Positions 33,274 through 47,452 of a stretch of DNA of 64,000 nt are shown piece after piece. The DNA is taken from the NCBI RefSeq assembly GCF_947179165.1, contig NC_077240.1:31358001-31422000 (forward strand). Direction: 5' to 3'. Every line of letters starts with the position of its first letter. Position 1 is the first letter of the stretch. Position numbers and translations under genes: made by a program. This DNA comes from Solanum dulcamara. Its lineage: Eukaryota; Streptophyta; Magnoliopsida; Solanales; Solanaceae. Under the pieces are notes generated by a model. That model was not told the origin of the DNA, made no database searches, and saw only the letters and a list, made by a program, of their open reading frames with translations.

Positions 33274-36200
33274 TTAACCTCTACTGCCACCAAAACCATT
33301 ATGGTTAATTGCCTGGATAGCTTGATTCACCAAACGTATTAGCTCCTCTACATCCTGGAAACTGAAGTCAATAACCCGCTTAACGGAAAAGAAAGCGTCT
33401 TTATTGTCTGCCTCTTCAACGTTTGTAGCAGATGCAAAAGCATTTTGTGCTTTTCTAGATGCCTCCATTGCAGAATTTACATCCTTTGTCTGCAAAATTT
33501 TACGTCATTTTAATCGCTTAACCTACAGAAATGGGTAGCTAACACAAAGACAATATACGAACTTAAAAAGAAGGAAGAAATCCCTCGACTCCTCCAGTAT
33601 TCAGTAGTCATTTGACGTACAATAAAAGGAAAACAAACCCTTAAATATCCGACAAAAGTGTGAACTAGTACAAATATGTCTGAAATCATAAACCAGTCAA
33701 CTTACAAAGTCAAGCAGACGAACAAGACTAGGACGGTTTCGAGGAGCAATAACATGATTTCCAGTATGAGAACCACTGCATCTTGATAAAGCAGTCTTCT
33801 CTGCCACTGTTTGATTGTTTGTGTTATCAACATCAGATGCGGAAGATGAAGGAGATTCACCTGAATAAAAAGTGTGAGCTAAACATGATGCAACTGCATA
33901 GCATCGAGAATATCTGAAGCAGAATCACATTATACACACAAAAAAGCTAAAAGATATCCAAATTCAAGTGGAAATTTATGTGAATGAGATTCACCTGAAT
34001 AAAAGTATGGACTAACATGATGCAACAACTACACATTATCAAGAATTATTGACCAGAATCACATTATAATCACATATATTCTAAAGCATATTCTAGCAAG
34101 CAGGAAAATCATGCGAAAGCTAACAGTCCTCCATTAAAACAAAGCTAGACTACTATAAACAATGAATCAAGACTCCAGAAACATAGATATGTTAATCAAG
34201 GCGACAAATAATAGCTAAAGACACTCTATTCATACAATTATAACATCGTTAGACTTCAATTTTCCCGTCACTTTTAAATTCCCTCCCCGGGGGAGGGGGG
34301 GGCATGTCTCCTTTCTCCTTTTGATTATTCCTGCAGCTTCCAAATTTTGTGGCTAAGCTTTCTTTGCATATCAGTTTTCTTAATCACAATAAAGCCCACT
34401 GCCAAGCACAACCAAAATAACTAAAATAGGACAAACCCCAAGATCTCATGCTCGAAGACTTCATTATACAACAGAATTTTCAATCAATAAGATTTCTTCA
34501 AAAAATTCAAATATCCATTGCCCCCTCCCTTCTCAACACCTATGAGGTGTCTCACTTACACATACGCATCTCTTTATGCATAGTGCATCTGCATGAATCA
34601 AGACCTGTTCTTTAAGACCGAGAAATCCACTATTTTCATCTTCAGAATTTGGTGGATGGGGCCTACCCCTCTATCCTTTTCTACTTAAATATCAGATTTG
34701 GTTCACCAACTAAGATAACACATGACGTGTGTCTACCACACATCCGCGATGTACTACCTCTGCCACTAAACAAAGCCTTGGGGCATGTGAGAATCAAGAA
34801 GGTTAAATTAGGATGTCTGATTTTCCACACTTTGGAATTGTTTACAGCTGAAAATAATTGGAAAAATATAAAGGTTGAATTACAAAATCAGCATGCCTAT
34901 CAAACTTTTTATGCTTTTGGTCCAGATCTCTCGTGGCTAAAGTGATGAAAATATACATCAATATAAGTTTTCAGGGAAGAGAGGGGGATGGCACGTTCCA
35001 TATATGCCTAATGGCGTTTCTTTGAATGTGGGATATAAAAAAAAAAAAAAAAAAGAAGACTACTAAGAGTATCATTGTATTTCTTCCTTTTTAGGTGAGG
35101 CTTCGTGATATGATTATGCTAACTGCTGCCAATTTGATGGTGGCAAGACAAGAAACTCTAAAGTTCAGTACTTCATGACAATAACATACCTGGAGGGGGA
35201 ACTTGCAAATTTGCTGGTAGATCATGCCAAATTCTACTTGAACTCATACTTTTGCAGTATACCACCCTCATGTATGCAACCTCCATACACTTATAGGCCA
35301 AAGCAGCAGTGGCAGTTTCATCATGCTTCTCGTACTCCAGTGCACAAGTTCTGCAACATTATGAGTATATATTACATAACCAGAGAAAAGAGCAGTCATC
35401 AAACAAGAAGTAATTAGATAGTTGTAACTAATCAGACTTGCTTAACCATATATGGAAAAATTTACACAGAATATTCAACTTTATCTTCAATAAATCAGTT
35501 TCTATGCAGAAAAGAGTCATGCCAATATCTAATAAGGATATTCAGCAGCACTCCACAGGAAATCAATTAATCACAATAAAAAGAAGTTCATTAATCAACA
35601 GAAGTTTCTGCCAAGTAACAACTTGGTAAGGCGGAGGTTCTTTACAAAAAGGGTACGGCCTTGAGCCAAACAGTAAACCAAGAGATAAACCATCAGTTAA
35701 AGATTTGAGGAGCTACAAGTTCGGAAATTTTCCCAATAGAGAAAAGGTTAAATAAGTGCTTACAAAAAGGAATATTTAACGGATCTGTACAATTTGAAGT
35801 TATACTTACTCGCAAAGTTTGGCTGCGATACTATAGATTTGTATTTGATTAATCTCCCCGGATTTGCTACTTTCCCCATTTGAGCTTTCTAAAAGTGAAG
35901 CACCCTGAAGATACTCTAATGCCGCTTGGAAATAACCATGATTGTATTCAGCATGAAATCCAGAGTTCTACAAATAGCTTCAACAATTAGGAAAAACTAA
36001 TATATACACTGCGTACATACGTAAACAAGGAGAATGGCTCCTTATTTCTTCAGTATAAACTCAACTAGATAAAGAAGCAGAGAAGAAATTAGCTTTAGGA
36101 GATAGATCAGTAACAAGTTATTGTTGAGATTAAATATAAGTTGAAAAGAGATTAGTAGAACCTTAAGACGATCAGCAACACCTCTAAGTTCTTCAGCTTT

Positions 36201-39200
36201 CGTCAAGACAATAGAAGCAGTCTGACTGGAGGACTCTCTTTTTAAGGGGGTTGAAGCATTGGGTTCCTGCACCGCACAATGATCAGGCTCCAAACGGCCC
36301 ATGCTGTTGTGACTCGCATTTTGACACACACCAATGCCAGGATCTTTTAGCATAGTTGAGACTCTGGCACTTACAGAAGTATTAGCCATTCCTACATCTT
36401 TAAAACTTCCTTTCTGTGAACCTGAAGCAGGTTTGCTCTTAATAACTGATGTGCCTAATTTATCTTCAGCATGTGCACCAACTTGTGACCTTAGGTCCCT
36501 GGATTCTGTCTGAGTTGATCTACCATTCGTTGCAATTCGAGCATCAATTTCCTGATGAGGTTTCTGTTTTGTAAGAACTTTTCCTTCCAAGTCGCATACA
36601 CTATTCAACTTTGTAGTTGACCCAACACCATCATGCTTCAATCGGTGCTCTCTCCTGTTGTCACTACAATGTGTGGGATCTTTCTTGCTTACTTTCTGAT
36701 TGTTTTTGAAAGATTTAGTACCAGAGTCAAGATTATTTTGGTCAATCTTTGAATTCAGGACCTCCTTGCTGCCCAGCTGATCAGGTATGTCCTCTTCTAC
36801 CCTTGGAATATTAAAACCAGCATTCCAGTCTTTCTCCTTAAATTGCAAAGGAGGATCTTTGGCAGATTTATGTTCGTTACGCACAGAAACATGTTTCTTG
36901 CTCATTCTACCCTTGCCATCAGAGCAATATGCAGCATGCTTTTCAGTCATGTAGGGGCTACATTGCTCCAGAACATCAACATTATTATTACCCGTATGGC
37001 TATTTCCGAACTCAGAAGAATGTATAACACATGATTCAATTTTTTCCCTTCCCCAAAAATCTAGCACAGAATTTTCATAAACCTCCGGATGAGGAACACC
37101 TGGTCTTTTCCCCTTCATCAAGATCCTAGATTTATCACTCTCAAAATCGCCATCCCTATCCAAATATTTCCTTGGACTTTCAACGTCATCCAATTTAGCA
37201 TCATCTTTCCCTGAACTCTCCATTCTTGCAGGTGAAGCCTTGCTCGTAACAAACATCCTCATGGGAGATGAGGAAACTGACCCTACAGGAGAGCCTTTCA
37301 CTTGGTGATTCGCTCTATGTTTCCGGGAATCAGAAACTTTTGACGAGCTTGAAGTGGCAGCCATTGATAACTGTTCAGATCCCAAGTCCTTTTTCAAGGA
37401 ATCAATATCTTCCATCGTCAACCTGGACTGAACCTTCACTCGATACTTCTTTGTCTGATGTTCTCTCTCTACACTTCTATCTATAGGAAAATCCCTGGTC
37501 CCTGGTAGAACAATTCTTGTTGCACCTCTTGCTCTTGATGATTTCTCTTCACCCTTGCTTGTACTGGGCTCCTTGTTTTCAGAATGAAACACCTTGGGTT
37601 TCGTCTGTTTTCTGAAACCACTCTCACCTCTAACCTCGCCCACAATTGCATTGCCATCACTGTCACCTAAGAGATTACCATTACTTTGTGAATTCATTAA
37701 GTAGTCTTGATCCCTCAATTTTCTTTTCTTTACAGAAATTTCTCTTCCAATTTTAGTTTTTACGTCACTCGAGTCACTATCCCTTGAATCCTGGACTCGG
37801 TTGCCATGCTTCTTTTCCAATATTCGTAACCTTTCTGTCAGCCCAGGCTTTGTCTCCTTCAAATTACCACATTCCTGGTAGTCCTGGGTACCCGTCACAA
37901 TTTCCCTAGTTGCCACAAAAGCTTGGTCACTTTTGAATTTTAAGTTTTTCAGATCCCTGTGATCATATTGATCGGACTCCCTTTTGGATTTCTTCTTTGG
38001 ATTTTCATCACCTGAATATGTTATAAGCAGAAGCAAGTTAAAAATATATACAAAGGTATGACAGGCAGGGAAGAAATGCTAGCCTGAAGATGAATGCTAT
38101 ACCATTAGCCATACGCTCCTTCTGTTTGTTCAGATGTTTGCCAAGGACATCAGACGACTTAACTAGGATTTGTCCATTGGATTTGCTAATTGAATTTGAT
38201 TCAGCAACAGGCTGGTTCACATTCTTCAAACTTCTGCTTTTGACCAGCTCTTGCTGCAAGTTTGAGTTTGTGGTCAACATTGGACCATGATTGCTGCTTG
38301 TGTTTGGTGTTTCTCTTAATTTAGGTTTCTTCTTTCCTCCATTAGCCATGTAATCAAAACCCACATTCTGACTGTTACCACCGAGCCCATGCATATCAGC
38401 TGAAATTACTCCAGACACACTTCTACCAGCATGATTTTGAAGGGTATTTAGGTTATCAGGAAGGGGCATTTGGTACAAGGCATGCAGAGCTCTTGTCGTC
38501 TCCTCCTCACTAATGTCGCAACGGTTCATTCCAGGCCTACAAAAATTAAGTTTGATTTGTTATCACCAAATTAGAACAATACAGAATCTATTTACAAAGA
38601 TGGATAACAAGGCAGAATATTTGAGCATGCATACACCAATAAAAGAGAGCTAAGACTTTGAATACACCACGAAAAGAGACTAAAATCCGAAAACTGCTGA
38701 AAACTTACAGCCAGTATAACATACTGCACATCCACCTCTCAGGCAGTTGCTCGGGTTTTGTACCATATGGAAGAAGACGCCACTTCTCACATTTATCACA
38801 GGCAACCCAATCTTCTTCGATAACGACAGGAGCAACTGGTGGCTCAGGTCCAGACGTCAGCTCCTTCGCACCCTGTATGCCCATGGCGGAAGGATCCTTC
38901 ATAGGGGTCGCACATGCCACATGACTATCAGCTTTTTTGCTTGGGACCTGTTTTGATTTAGAAGAAGATGAATGTTGTCCTTTGAGTGCCTCCAGTTTAG
39001 ATTTCTTCAACTTATCACCGGGAGGTCTAGCCATCCGATTTGTGGGTTTTTCCAACTGTGCATCAAATACATGAGCCACCCGTACATCCTTCATAGAACT
39101 CTTCTTGTTCTTGAGGGTAGTAGAAACACCTCTTACCTCTGCCACATCTGCAGCTGGCTTCAAACCTGGTTGATGTTCTGTTAATTTCTTTTTGCCTTCA

Positions 39201-41569
39201 GATAATTGCTTCTCTGTGTGAGGTATCCGTGGTTGGTCAAGTTTATGGCTTGCAGCTTTCATAACAGCTTTCTTTCTCAGAGAGACAGCCCCACTGGAAT
39301 CCCTCTCACTCTCAGATATATCAGAATCCACTCTAAATGAAGGAACTGATCTGCTGCATTTGCTCCTGCCACCTTCCTTGCTATCAAAAGAAGCATTTTT
39401 CTGAAAGCTTTCTAACTGGAGTTCCACTGATCTACTTCTTACTTCCTGGCGATCATATTTGTCACCACTTAGGTCAGATAAAGATTCCAACGAGTCATCC
39501 TTATCCAAATCACTACCAAACAATTGATCTTTAAGTCTATTGATCTCCCTTTTCTTCATAGGAACTTCCTTCTCTGAGTCTTTTATAGCTTCAGGTGCAC
39601 CACCAGAACCTTTCACTAATTCACGAGTATCGCAAACTAAATCAGGCACGACTTTCTGATTAAGATCATTTGAGAAGCAATGCCTGTTTTTCAAGCTCTC
39701 AATTCCCCTTTTTTTCTGAAACAAGGGCATCGTGTCATTTCTGACCTCTGAATTCAGCTCCTCGACATATTCACTTCTACCAACTGATTTACTTTTCTTC
39801 CTGATCAAGACATCTTCCAGCTTGGAAGTTGAACTATTGGCAGACATGACAGATTGAGGGTTAGTATCCTTTACAGCAGCCACATGCTCATTCTCTGAGA
39901 AAAGTTTTTCATTTCTTGACAAAGTCAATAACTTCTCATGGAGAGGTGAAAGCAGCGCACTTCCAGGAACTGGGAAAGAAGTCATAGTCTGTTACAAAGG
40001 GGGGGAAACAGAAAATTAAAATAGCACCAGATACTATTCTCTTTTTTGTTGTTGTGTGAAAAAAAGAGGGACTTTTATGTATCAGTAAACTGGCTTACTT
40101 GAAGGATGCTGGCTGGAGAATCACTGGGAATTTCTTGAAACTTGGACAACATCTCACCACTCTCAGAAGGACTATTTTCCATTGATGAAGAGGGAGAGAT
40201 AAGCCCAAGACTAGTGTGTAAAGCAGTACTCTTCTGAGCTGTCTTATCAGAACCTACTCTAATCCGAAGTTTGAGTGGTCTATGATCAGTTGGATTAAGT
40301 GACTTAATCATAAAAACTTCATGTTTTGCAGGGAACTTATGAGATTCTTGAGCAGACAAGCATGAATCTTGTCTTGTGGAATCATCCCCACGAGGGACCC
40401 TTGAATCATGCAAAGTATGACCACCGCGAGAAGCAGCTGTACCATTCTTCTGAGTTGAAGGAGGATCAGACACAGACGTTGAGTTCTGAGGAGGTCCCTG
40501 AACAGAAATGCAACCACCAAACAGAAGTTAAACTAAATTTTCCAGGCTAATAAAAGGTATGGACAAAATGTTATTCCTTCTAAGTATTCAACTAAAGTCA
40601 AACTTCTAAAAGACCTCAGAGGCCAAATGGCTGGGGGATCTTGATGTGCCTTGATTTTGAGATATCTGTGGAGTTCTTGGCTGAGGTAGAATTGAAGGGG
40701 AGCGTTGATAAGTTGGTAAAAACGAACCATAACCACCAAATTTTGCCCCTGCCAAAAGTAAAAGAAATTTAATCAGCTATTCTAGAGATTTACAACTGTT
40801 ATCTATGATCAATAGGACTGGTTACCAGCCTACTTACCCAAATTCTCAGCAGAAACACCTCCTTCAAAATCTTTCTGAAAATGACCCAAGACACTTTGAA
40901 GCTTCTCATCCTTTCAAACAGAAAGCAACCAGTTGTACCATCATTGTTTTGTAAAATCAATGGCAATAATGTAACATACACTTTAACCACAGCATTGCAG
41001 TCTGAAAGAGAATCTCTTGTTCTTTTTCTTTTCTTATTTTTACACACTTCACTAAGCAGAAATGGTCCAAAATTCACCAGTATAACTTGAAAGCAACATT
41101 TCTAGCAGTGTCCCAATGATATTCATTTTTTCAAGTTCAGTTCCCAAACCATAAAAGTTCCTTTTTCTAAGCCAAACATAATTATTTGCCCAATTCAGTA
41201 CATTCTTTACAGAATCACAGAACCGTCTATAATGAATTTGAATTAGTAAAAACCTAATCTTTTACCCAGAACATTGATAATGAAACCAGTATTTAACTAT
41301 AAAAAAACGCATTGATAATGAAACCAGTATTTAACTATAAAAAAATGCAACTATATTAAGCATTTCATGAACTGATTCCCAAAAACAGCAGGGTTTTGAC
41401 GAGACAAAAGAATTGTAAGATTTTGTAAGTGAATTTAACAAATAGGAGAAACAAAAAGAACTCTTACAATGTAAGAGAGTGCTATGTCAGGGTCAATGCT
41501 TGTATCATCATCATCCTTGTTGTAATAATAACATGCTTCCCCTTCCTCAAGGTCATGTTCTTCCATCAT
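33274..41569 (-). CDS. CW-type zinc-finger protein
   Basis: Eleven exons on the minus strand: 41468-41569, 40838-40910, 40615-40748, 40099-40497, 38709-39988, 38103-38536, 36162-38011, 35810-35967, 35190-35350, 33706-33860, 33274-33489. All phases agree and give 1653 residues. The N-terminal part has an acidic start, DEKLQSVLGHFQKDFEGGVS, then FGGYGSFLP and a conserved KSLNPTDHRPLKLRIRVGSD block. The CW domain (about 627-670) has Cys633, Cys636, Cys657 and Cys669 for zinc, and Trp630 and Trp639, the aromatic pair that reads methylated H3K4 in known CW domains. A long Lys/Ser-rich disordered middle follows, then a conserved helical C-terminus (about 1390-1653; FHAEYNHGYFQAALEYLQGA, FSFQDVEELIRLV). 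It is probably a nuclear chromatin reader. An in-frame second ATG lies at 41566. Introns are U2-type GT-AG. Confidence 0.95.
41272..41347. repeat. 38-bp tandem duplication in CW-gene intron 1
   Basis: CATTGATAATGAAACCAGTA and the following AT-rich part occur twice in direct repeat with a 38-base period, differing at about one base (CGC against TGC). It lies in intron 1 and leaves the exons intact. Confidence 0.85.
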
Positions 41570-42618
41570 CTGAACCCTACTATTTCCCCAACTCATAAAT
41601 AGAACCTAACCCCAAATTCCCAACCTTTTAACACAAAACCCTAACCCTAGCCCCCTTTTACCACATATCCTAAAATCCAACATATCACTCACAATTCAAA
41701 AATCCAACTTCGACCCATTAAATTACTCACAGAACCCAGAAAAACCCAGAAAGTAATTGCAGAGTTACCTATCCAACCTTCAAAATCAATAACTACCATT
41801 GAACTTCTTGATCATCTAGGTATATTCCTAGTTGTTTATCAAAAATTGGCCCAGAAAAACAGTTTAAAATTAATTTTTAAAAAGCCAAAGATGGATATTA
41901 GAAGAATCAAATGTGTTGACAAACCCAGCGAACGAGCGATCGAATTGATTCTCAATGTGAAGTTCTTCTGTTGTTGATACCAAAGGGTATAGAGAAAGAA
42001 AGAAAGGTTTTTTTTTCTTTTATATTTTATTTCCTTTTTAGGTCCAATTTCTCTAATTTTTCCGTCTTAATTATTCTATTTAAGTTTTTTTTCTTCTATA
42101 TTTTATTTCCTTTTTAGGTCCATTTCTCTAATTTTTCCGTCTTAATTTTTTTTATTTTTCACTCCAAAAATTATTCTCTGACCAAGTAGTGAAATTTCGG
42201 AAATTTAAAATGTGAGGGAAATAAGATTGAAATGATCGAATTGGCCAAACCACACTGTGAGTGCAAAATACAGCAAGGTGTCCAGAATCTACTACTACCA
42301 ATGTAAAATGTTTTTGCTAGGTTAATATATTGAATTTTATTTTATTCAATTCAATATAAAAGCAAAACATTTCAATGAAAAAAATATGTTTTATAATAAG
42401 AAATATTATATTTTGATCAAAAACGAAACAAAATGCTAACCAAACACAAAAGAACCTCACTTCCACATTAGTGTAGATTTGGAGTAAAAACTTTAGCTCG
42501 GAATATAAGATCTGATTTATTTACACTTAATTAATGTATTGATTAATTTTAATTAGTAAGTTTATTTATTTTTAGATTTGAATCTTGTATAAAAATATAT
42601 TTTATAAGATGATGATCC

Positions 42619-42653
<35 letters not shown>

Positions 42654-42833
42654 TAATGAAAATGCCCTGAAGTTGTCCAAATAAATTGAATACATACTCC
42701 AACTAATTGCCTGATCGCTAGATATAAGAGAAAATAATGTATGTATTAGTTTTGTTATTATTAGTCTCTTGTTTGGTATAATTTTTCAACTTATGTATAT
42801 GTATAACTAATCCAGGTATTAATTATACATTAT
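41570..42833 (-). promoter_or_regulatory. 5' UTR and promoter region of CW gene
   Basis: Upstream of the CW start codon. A 76-bp direct tandem duplication (about 42010-42085 and 42086-42150), with TTTATTTCCTTTTTAGGTCC in both copies, lies in a pyrimidine-rich tract about 450 bases upstream. A (TA)n run of 31 bases is at 42620-42650. No TATA box is claimed. Confidence 0.55.
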
Positions 42834-43225
42834 GAGTCTGTTTGAATGGGCTTAAAAAAAGGATCATTTATGTATGAAGTGCTTTTAGAACTTTGAAATA
42901 CTGTATTTCTATAAATAAGCAGTGGGGTGTTTGGATAAAAGTGCTTAAATGAGGAAAATGATGTGAATTTTAGGGTTAAAAGAATAAAAAGGGTAGTTTG
43001 GGAATTTAGTTAAAATATAAGGGATATAAAAGTAATTTCTATGGTCAAAGAAAATGACTTTAAGCACTTAGGAAAAAAAAGTTAGGAATCCTAGCTTTTC
43101 ATTTTTGACTGACTTTAAGAACTTTATGGCTTAAAGTTAACATTAGGCAAACACATTCAAAAGTTAAAAAGGGGTTTTAAGTTGGTTTTGATTTTGTCCA
43201 ACTTAAAGCCCATCCAAATGGGCTC
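42834..43225. mobile_element. MITE with GAGYCYGTTTGRATGGGCTT-type ends
   Basis: The 392-bp unit has TIRs GAGTCTGTTTGAATGGGCTT and, inverted, GAGCCCATTTGGATGGGCTT. It is flanked by TAT (42831-42833 and 43226-43228), a possible 3-bp TSD that would suit PIF/Harbinger, though only weakly since those prefer TTA/TAA. Inside, AAGTGCTTTTA-like and TAAAGTTAACA-like parts partly pair. Confidence 0.65.
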
Positions 43226-43499
43226 TATATTTGGTATTATCATATGTATAACTAACATATGGACAAATCATAGTATTATCAATACAAAAGGATTTTAAAT
43301 ACAAGCATAAGGATGGTTAAAGACACAACTGCTCTTGAAAGTGTACAAAGCTAGAGAATGTGGAGGGTATTTTTATAAATAAATATTTTTTAAAAATTTA
43401 TGCAATGCATATTATTTTTAATACTTTCATAAACTCTTGAACAAAGAGGGAGAAAAAGACATTGTGTTGGAAAATTTGGAGTACTCCGAGAGTTGTCAT

Positions 43500-43905
43500 A
43501 ATTTTGGGTATTGTAGGCGTATAAATGTGGAGGAGGTTAATGGTACTACCCTTCGGATGCATAGTGAAGGGCAATCAGGCCAGATGAGATCCCGATGAAA
43601 TTTTAAAAGAGCATAGATAGGCAAGTTTGGAGTGGCTAGTTGGGTTGTTTAATGTTATTTTTAAGACGTCCAATATATCCACACAAAAAATTAAAGGTGG
43701 AGTACAATGATTTTGATGTACAAGAACAAGAGTGACAATCAAAATTGCAACAACTATAGGGGTATCAAGTTATTAAACCACATATGCAAGTTTGAGAGAG
43801 AGTGGTAGAGATAAGAGTGTGGACGTGTCTATTTTCAAGAATGAGTTTAGACTCATGTCCAACTTCAGAAACCATTCATCTTGTCAAGAGACTAGTAGAG
43901 CAGTA
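43500..43905 (+). pseudogene. LINE reverse-transcriptase fragment
   Basis: A plus-strand reading gives traces of the LINE RT N-terminal region: a RxPDEIPMKF block at about 43578, then LGCLM, then in other frames a NCNNYRGIKLLxH-like segment (about 43742-43785) and an ETIHLVKRLVEQY-like end (about 43876-43905). It has many stops and frameshifts. It stops abruptly where gypsy sequence begins. Confidence 0.7.
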
Positions 43906-46900
43906 TAATCGGGGTTCGTTGTTTACTTCGCACTTTTGAAGGGCATTCCAGCATGGCTTGGGTACTAGACTGGATATAAGTATAACTTTTCACCCATAGA
44001 CCAATGGTCAGTCCGAGCGGATGATTCAGGTGTTGGAGAACATGCTTCGAGTTGTGTTATTGGTTTTGGGTGCTAGGTGGGATCAACATTTGTTTACCTA
44101 CAACAACAGTTATCACTCCAGTATTTGAATGTCTCCATGCGAGGCGTTGTATGGTAGGCAGTATCAATCTTCTATTGGTTGGTTTGATTCATCTAAGATG
44201 GACTTTTTAGGCATAGACTTGCTTAGGGATGCCATGAAACAGGTTTGTATGATTAAGGGAAGGCTCTTGACAGCCCAGAGTAGGCGGAAGAGTTATGCAG
44301 ATCGGAGAGTTCGACTCTTGGAGTTCATGGAGGGCTATTATGTTTGGCTCTAAGCGTCTCCCATGAAGGGCGCAATGCATTTCGAGAAGAAGGGCTAGCT
44401 CAGCCTCGGTTCATTGACACATTTGAGATTTTGGGATGAGTTAGAGATTTGGCTTATAAATTGGCCTTTCCACTTAACTTATCAGCGGTACATCTTCTTT
44501 TCCATGTTTTCATACTCTGAAAGTATATCCCAGACGAGTTTCATGTGATTTTTCTTGATTCCGTAAAGTTGGGTCTAGATTTGACATTTAAAAAGAAGCC
44601 CATGGCTATTCGGGATAGACATGTCTAAAAGTTTAGAACCAGGGAGATTACTTCAGTGAAGGTGCAATGGAGGCATCGTTCAATCGAAGAGGCAACTTGG
44701 GAGTCGAATGATGACATGCGCGCTAGATATCCCTAGTTTTTTAGGTTTCAGGTACTTTTCTTTACTTTATGTTCAAAGGCGAACGTGATTTGTAGTGGTA
44801 GATAATGTAATGACCGTAAAGGTTATTTTTTATAATTTTCATAAAATAACCATTTTACCCCTCTCCGTAGTTTCTCTGATTCATGTTTGATTGGTATTCA
44901 ATGTTGGTTTTGTGAAATCCCTTGAAAAGTTAAGATTTTTGGAAAACTTTAAGTTTTGAAGGCTTAAGTTGTCAAATAGTGGGTTTTTAGTGTTTTTCAG
45001 AGTTTCGAGTCTTCCAATGAAATTTCGTCAATTTCCTCAGCTTTGAAATATGGAATTAGGTCTAGGAGAGTTGATAGAATTGGATTTGAAGTGGTATCAT
45101 GGATTTGAGGTCCTAATTTGAAATTTATGATATTTTGATCCTAGACTTTACTTTGGTCAATATTAGGAGTTCAATACTCGGAATAAAATTCCAATGAATT
45201 CGTTGAATTTGGGGGATGCTTTTAGGCCTAGAAATAATTTCAGTGTATTTTTCGGAAGTTCCAAGGGAGTTTTGATCTTTTTGAGTCCTAAACGAATTTG
45301 GTTGCGACTAAATGGATTTCGGGTTAAGGGAGACCTCGAATTTGAATTTTGACAGTGCCATTGATTTTTGTGCATGAGGTTCCGAATAAATCTCGAGAGT
45401 CCATTCGGAGAGTTCTAAAATTGCATAATGTTGTGTTGTGGTGCCTTCACTATTGCTAAGGGGGGATGTCTCTTTCTCAACCTTCGCTTTAGTTAAGGGG
45501 GTAATTTTTTGCGGGTATCGCGATAGCAACCTTGTTGTCGCTTTAGTGACCCTGTGTCGCTTTAGTGACACCTAGGAAGGGTTTAGCTGGTGTTTTACCC
45601 CATTCCTCCATTGTTGGGACCCTAGAGCTAGGATAGGCAATTTTTAAAGTAATTTTTCAATGCTTGTTGATTGGGTAAGTGTTTTTAACCAAGAATGTTA
45701 AATACCCATCGATTATATTGTGATTTTAACTCCAAATTATTGATTTTGGACTTCAAATTTAGGGAATTTTCTCAAGAACTCAAAGTTTCTTAAAATGGTG
45801 ATTAAGAATTATTTTGGACTCTATTTTTTAAATAATTTTCGCTAATGAGTTCCAAATGCTTTAAAGAACATTTTTATATTAAAAAATTCAGATTTGAGTC
45901 TCATTTTTGGAATCGGATTTTAAAGTTGGTTTGACTTTTTTGCCCAAATTTTATAATTTTAGTGTCATTAGTTTCAGATTTTGATTGTGAATCATTGTTT
46001 GATTAAATTGTGGTAATTTGGACACTATTTAGAAAGGTAAGGCTCAAGTGTGTGATTGATCGAGTATCGATTAAGACAAATGAACTTCCAAAATCCATTA
46101 TCTTTTGTTTGTGTGTTAGAGAGTAATGAGAATGAGTTATAGGACTTTAATTATGTGAATTATGCTTAGTGAATGATCGGGGTTAATAAAAAGGCAATGT
46201 GTACTATGATTGTGATCGAAAATGTGAACTCTTTGACTTGAAATTGATGTGAATTCGATGAAATTCTATGATAGCCTTATTGTGATTGTGAACTTAATGA
46301 AATTATCATTTGCTCATTATTGATAGTGGAAATTGGCTTAAAGTACTTGTTCGATTTACCCTAATCATGTGGTAAAAGGGAAATAAGACGGAGACTTGGA
46401 TGACTTATAATGATGTGAGTGATGTAAATGTTGGTGTTGATGTACTATTGATATTTGTGATGTGAATTATAATGATATGAATTGCGTTGTGGCCGTGGAC
46501 ATTATCACATTCTTATTATTTGTGTGAACATACTTATTTGCATTGGTTTTAGTACACTATGATGAGACTCAATTGATGATTATGCCGATGGAAAATGGTT
46601 TCGGCAATTGATGATCATACCAATGGGAAATGGCTCTGACGATTGATGATTATGCCGATGGGAAATGGTTTCAGCGATGCCAATGAGAAATGGTTCCGAT
46701 GGATCTTGTGCATCCCCTATGGGTTTTAATTTGAGCTACATCGGATGTGTATTATTAGGGAAGACATGCATCACTTTACGTGGTATCACATTGCATTGCA
46801 TTATATCTTATCTATCATTGTGAAGTGTGTATATATTCATTGTTGTCTCTGTGGTTGTCATACTTGATGTTAATGTGACTAATTTGGTGTTGCTAATGAG

Positions 46901-47452
46901 TTGTTGTTGATCTACATGTCATATGAATTGTGTACTCTAGATTGGGCTATTTTTTGTGCAGGTTTGTAGTTGAGGAGGTTCGGTTATGATGAAGGGAGTT
47001 CTAGTGTTCTATTATATTTACCTTATTTTCTTAGTTGGCTCGCTTAGTAGTGCATTGTTTGGTACTCACTCCTTGCTACCTACACTTGTGTAGGTTTCGA
47101 GCTCGGACCGTGATTCTGTATTTCTTTTTCCTTATCCAAGGCTTCAATGAGACTTAAGAGATAGCTGATTGATGCTGGTGAACTCCCTCGTCTCTTTTAC
47201 TTATGCTTTTGTTCTATTTTCAGAAACAAAAATATTGAGACTTGTACTTATTTTTCATTTATGTTTTATTTAGTGGTTTGTGCATGTGAGAACCAGTCTT
47301 TGGGGTTATTATAGTTGATTAAGTCTTTCACTTTTGTATATCTATTCTATTTACATTGCTTCCATAATATTTTCCATAGTTGATTGGGTTTAGACTGACT
47401 TGTTTCGATGGAATTGGACAAATGCCACCACACCCGAATTTGAATAGTGACA
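43906..47452 (+). mobile_element. 5'-truncated gypsy element (same family as 7409-20768)
   Basis: Integrase C-terminal half from 43906 (SLFTSHF, then MSPCEALYGRQYQSSIGWF at 44129), a chromodomain-like tail (about 44580-44740), a purine-rich tract (about 44793-44805) and one LTR (44806-47452). All parts upstream of integrase are missing. The left edge joins LINE sequence directly. Stops interrupt the frame in several places. Confidence 0.85.
44806..47452 (+). repeat. 3' LTR of truncated gypsy element
   Basis: The 2647-bp LTR keeps the canonical ends TGTAATGACC and GTGACA, so it defines the true LTR borders for the family. It contains the same palindromic GC block (about 45435-45580) and minisatellite (about 46565-46700) as the other copies. 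Confidence 0.85.

Noticed and set aside
36843..39534. Plus-strand frames of 60-88 codons opposite the CW gene
   Set aside because: They are antisense shadows of the long CW exons with no independent support.
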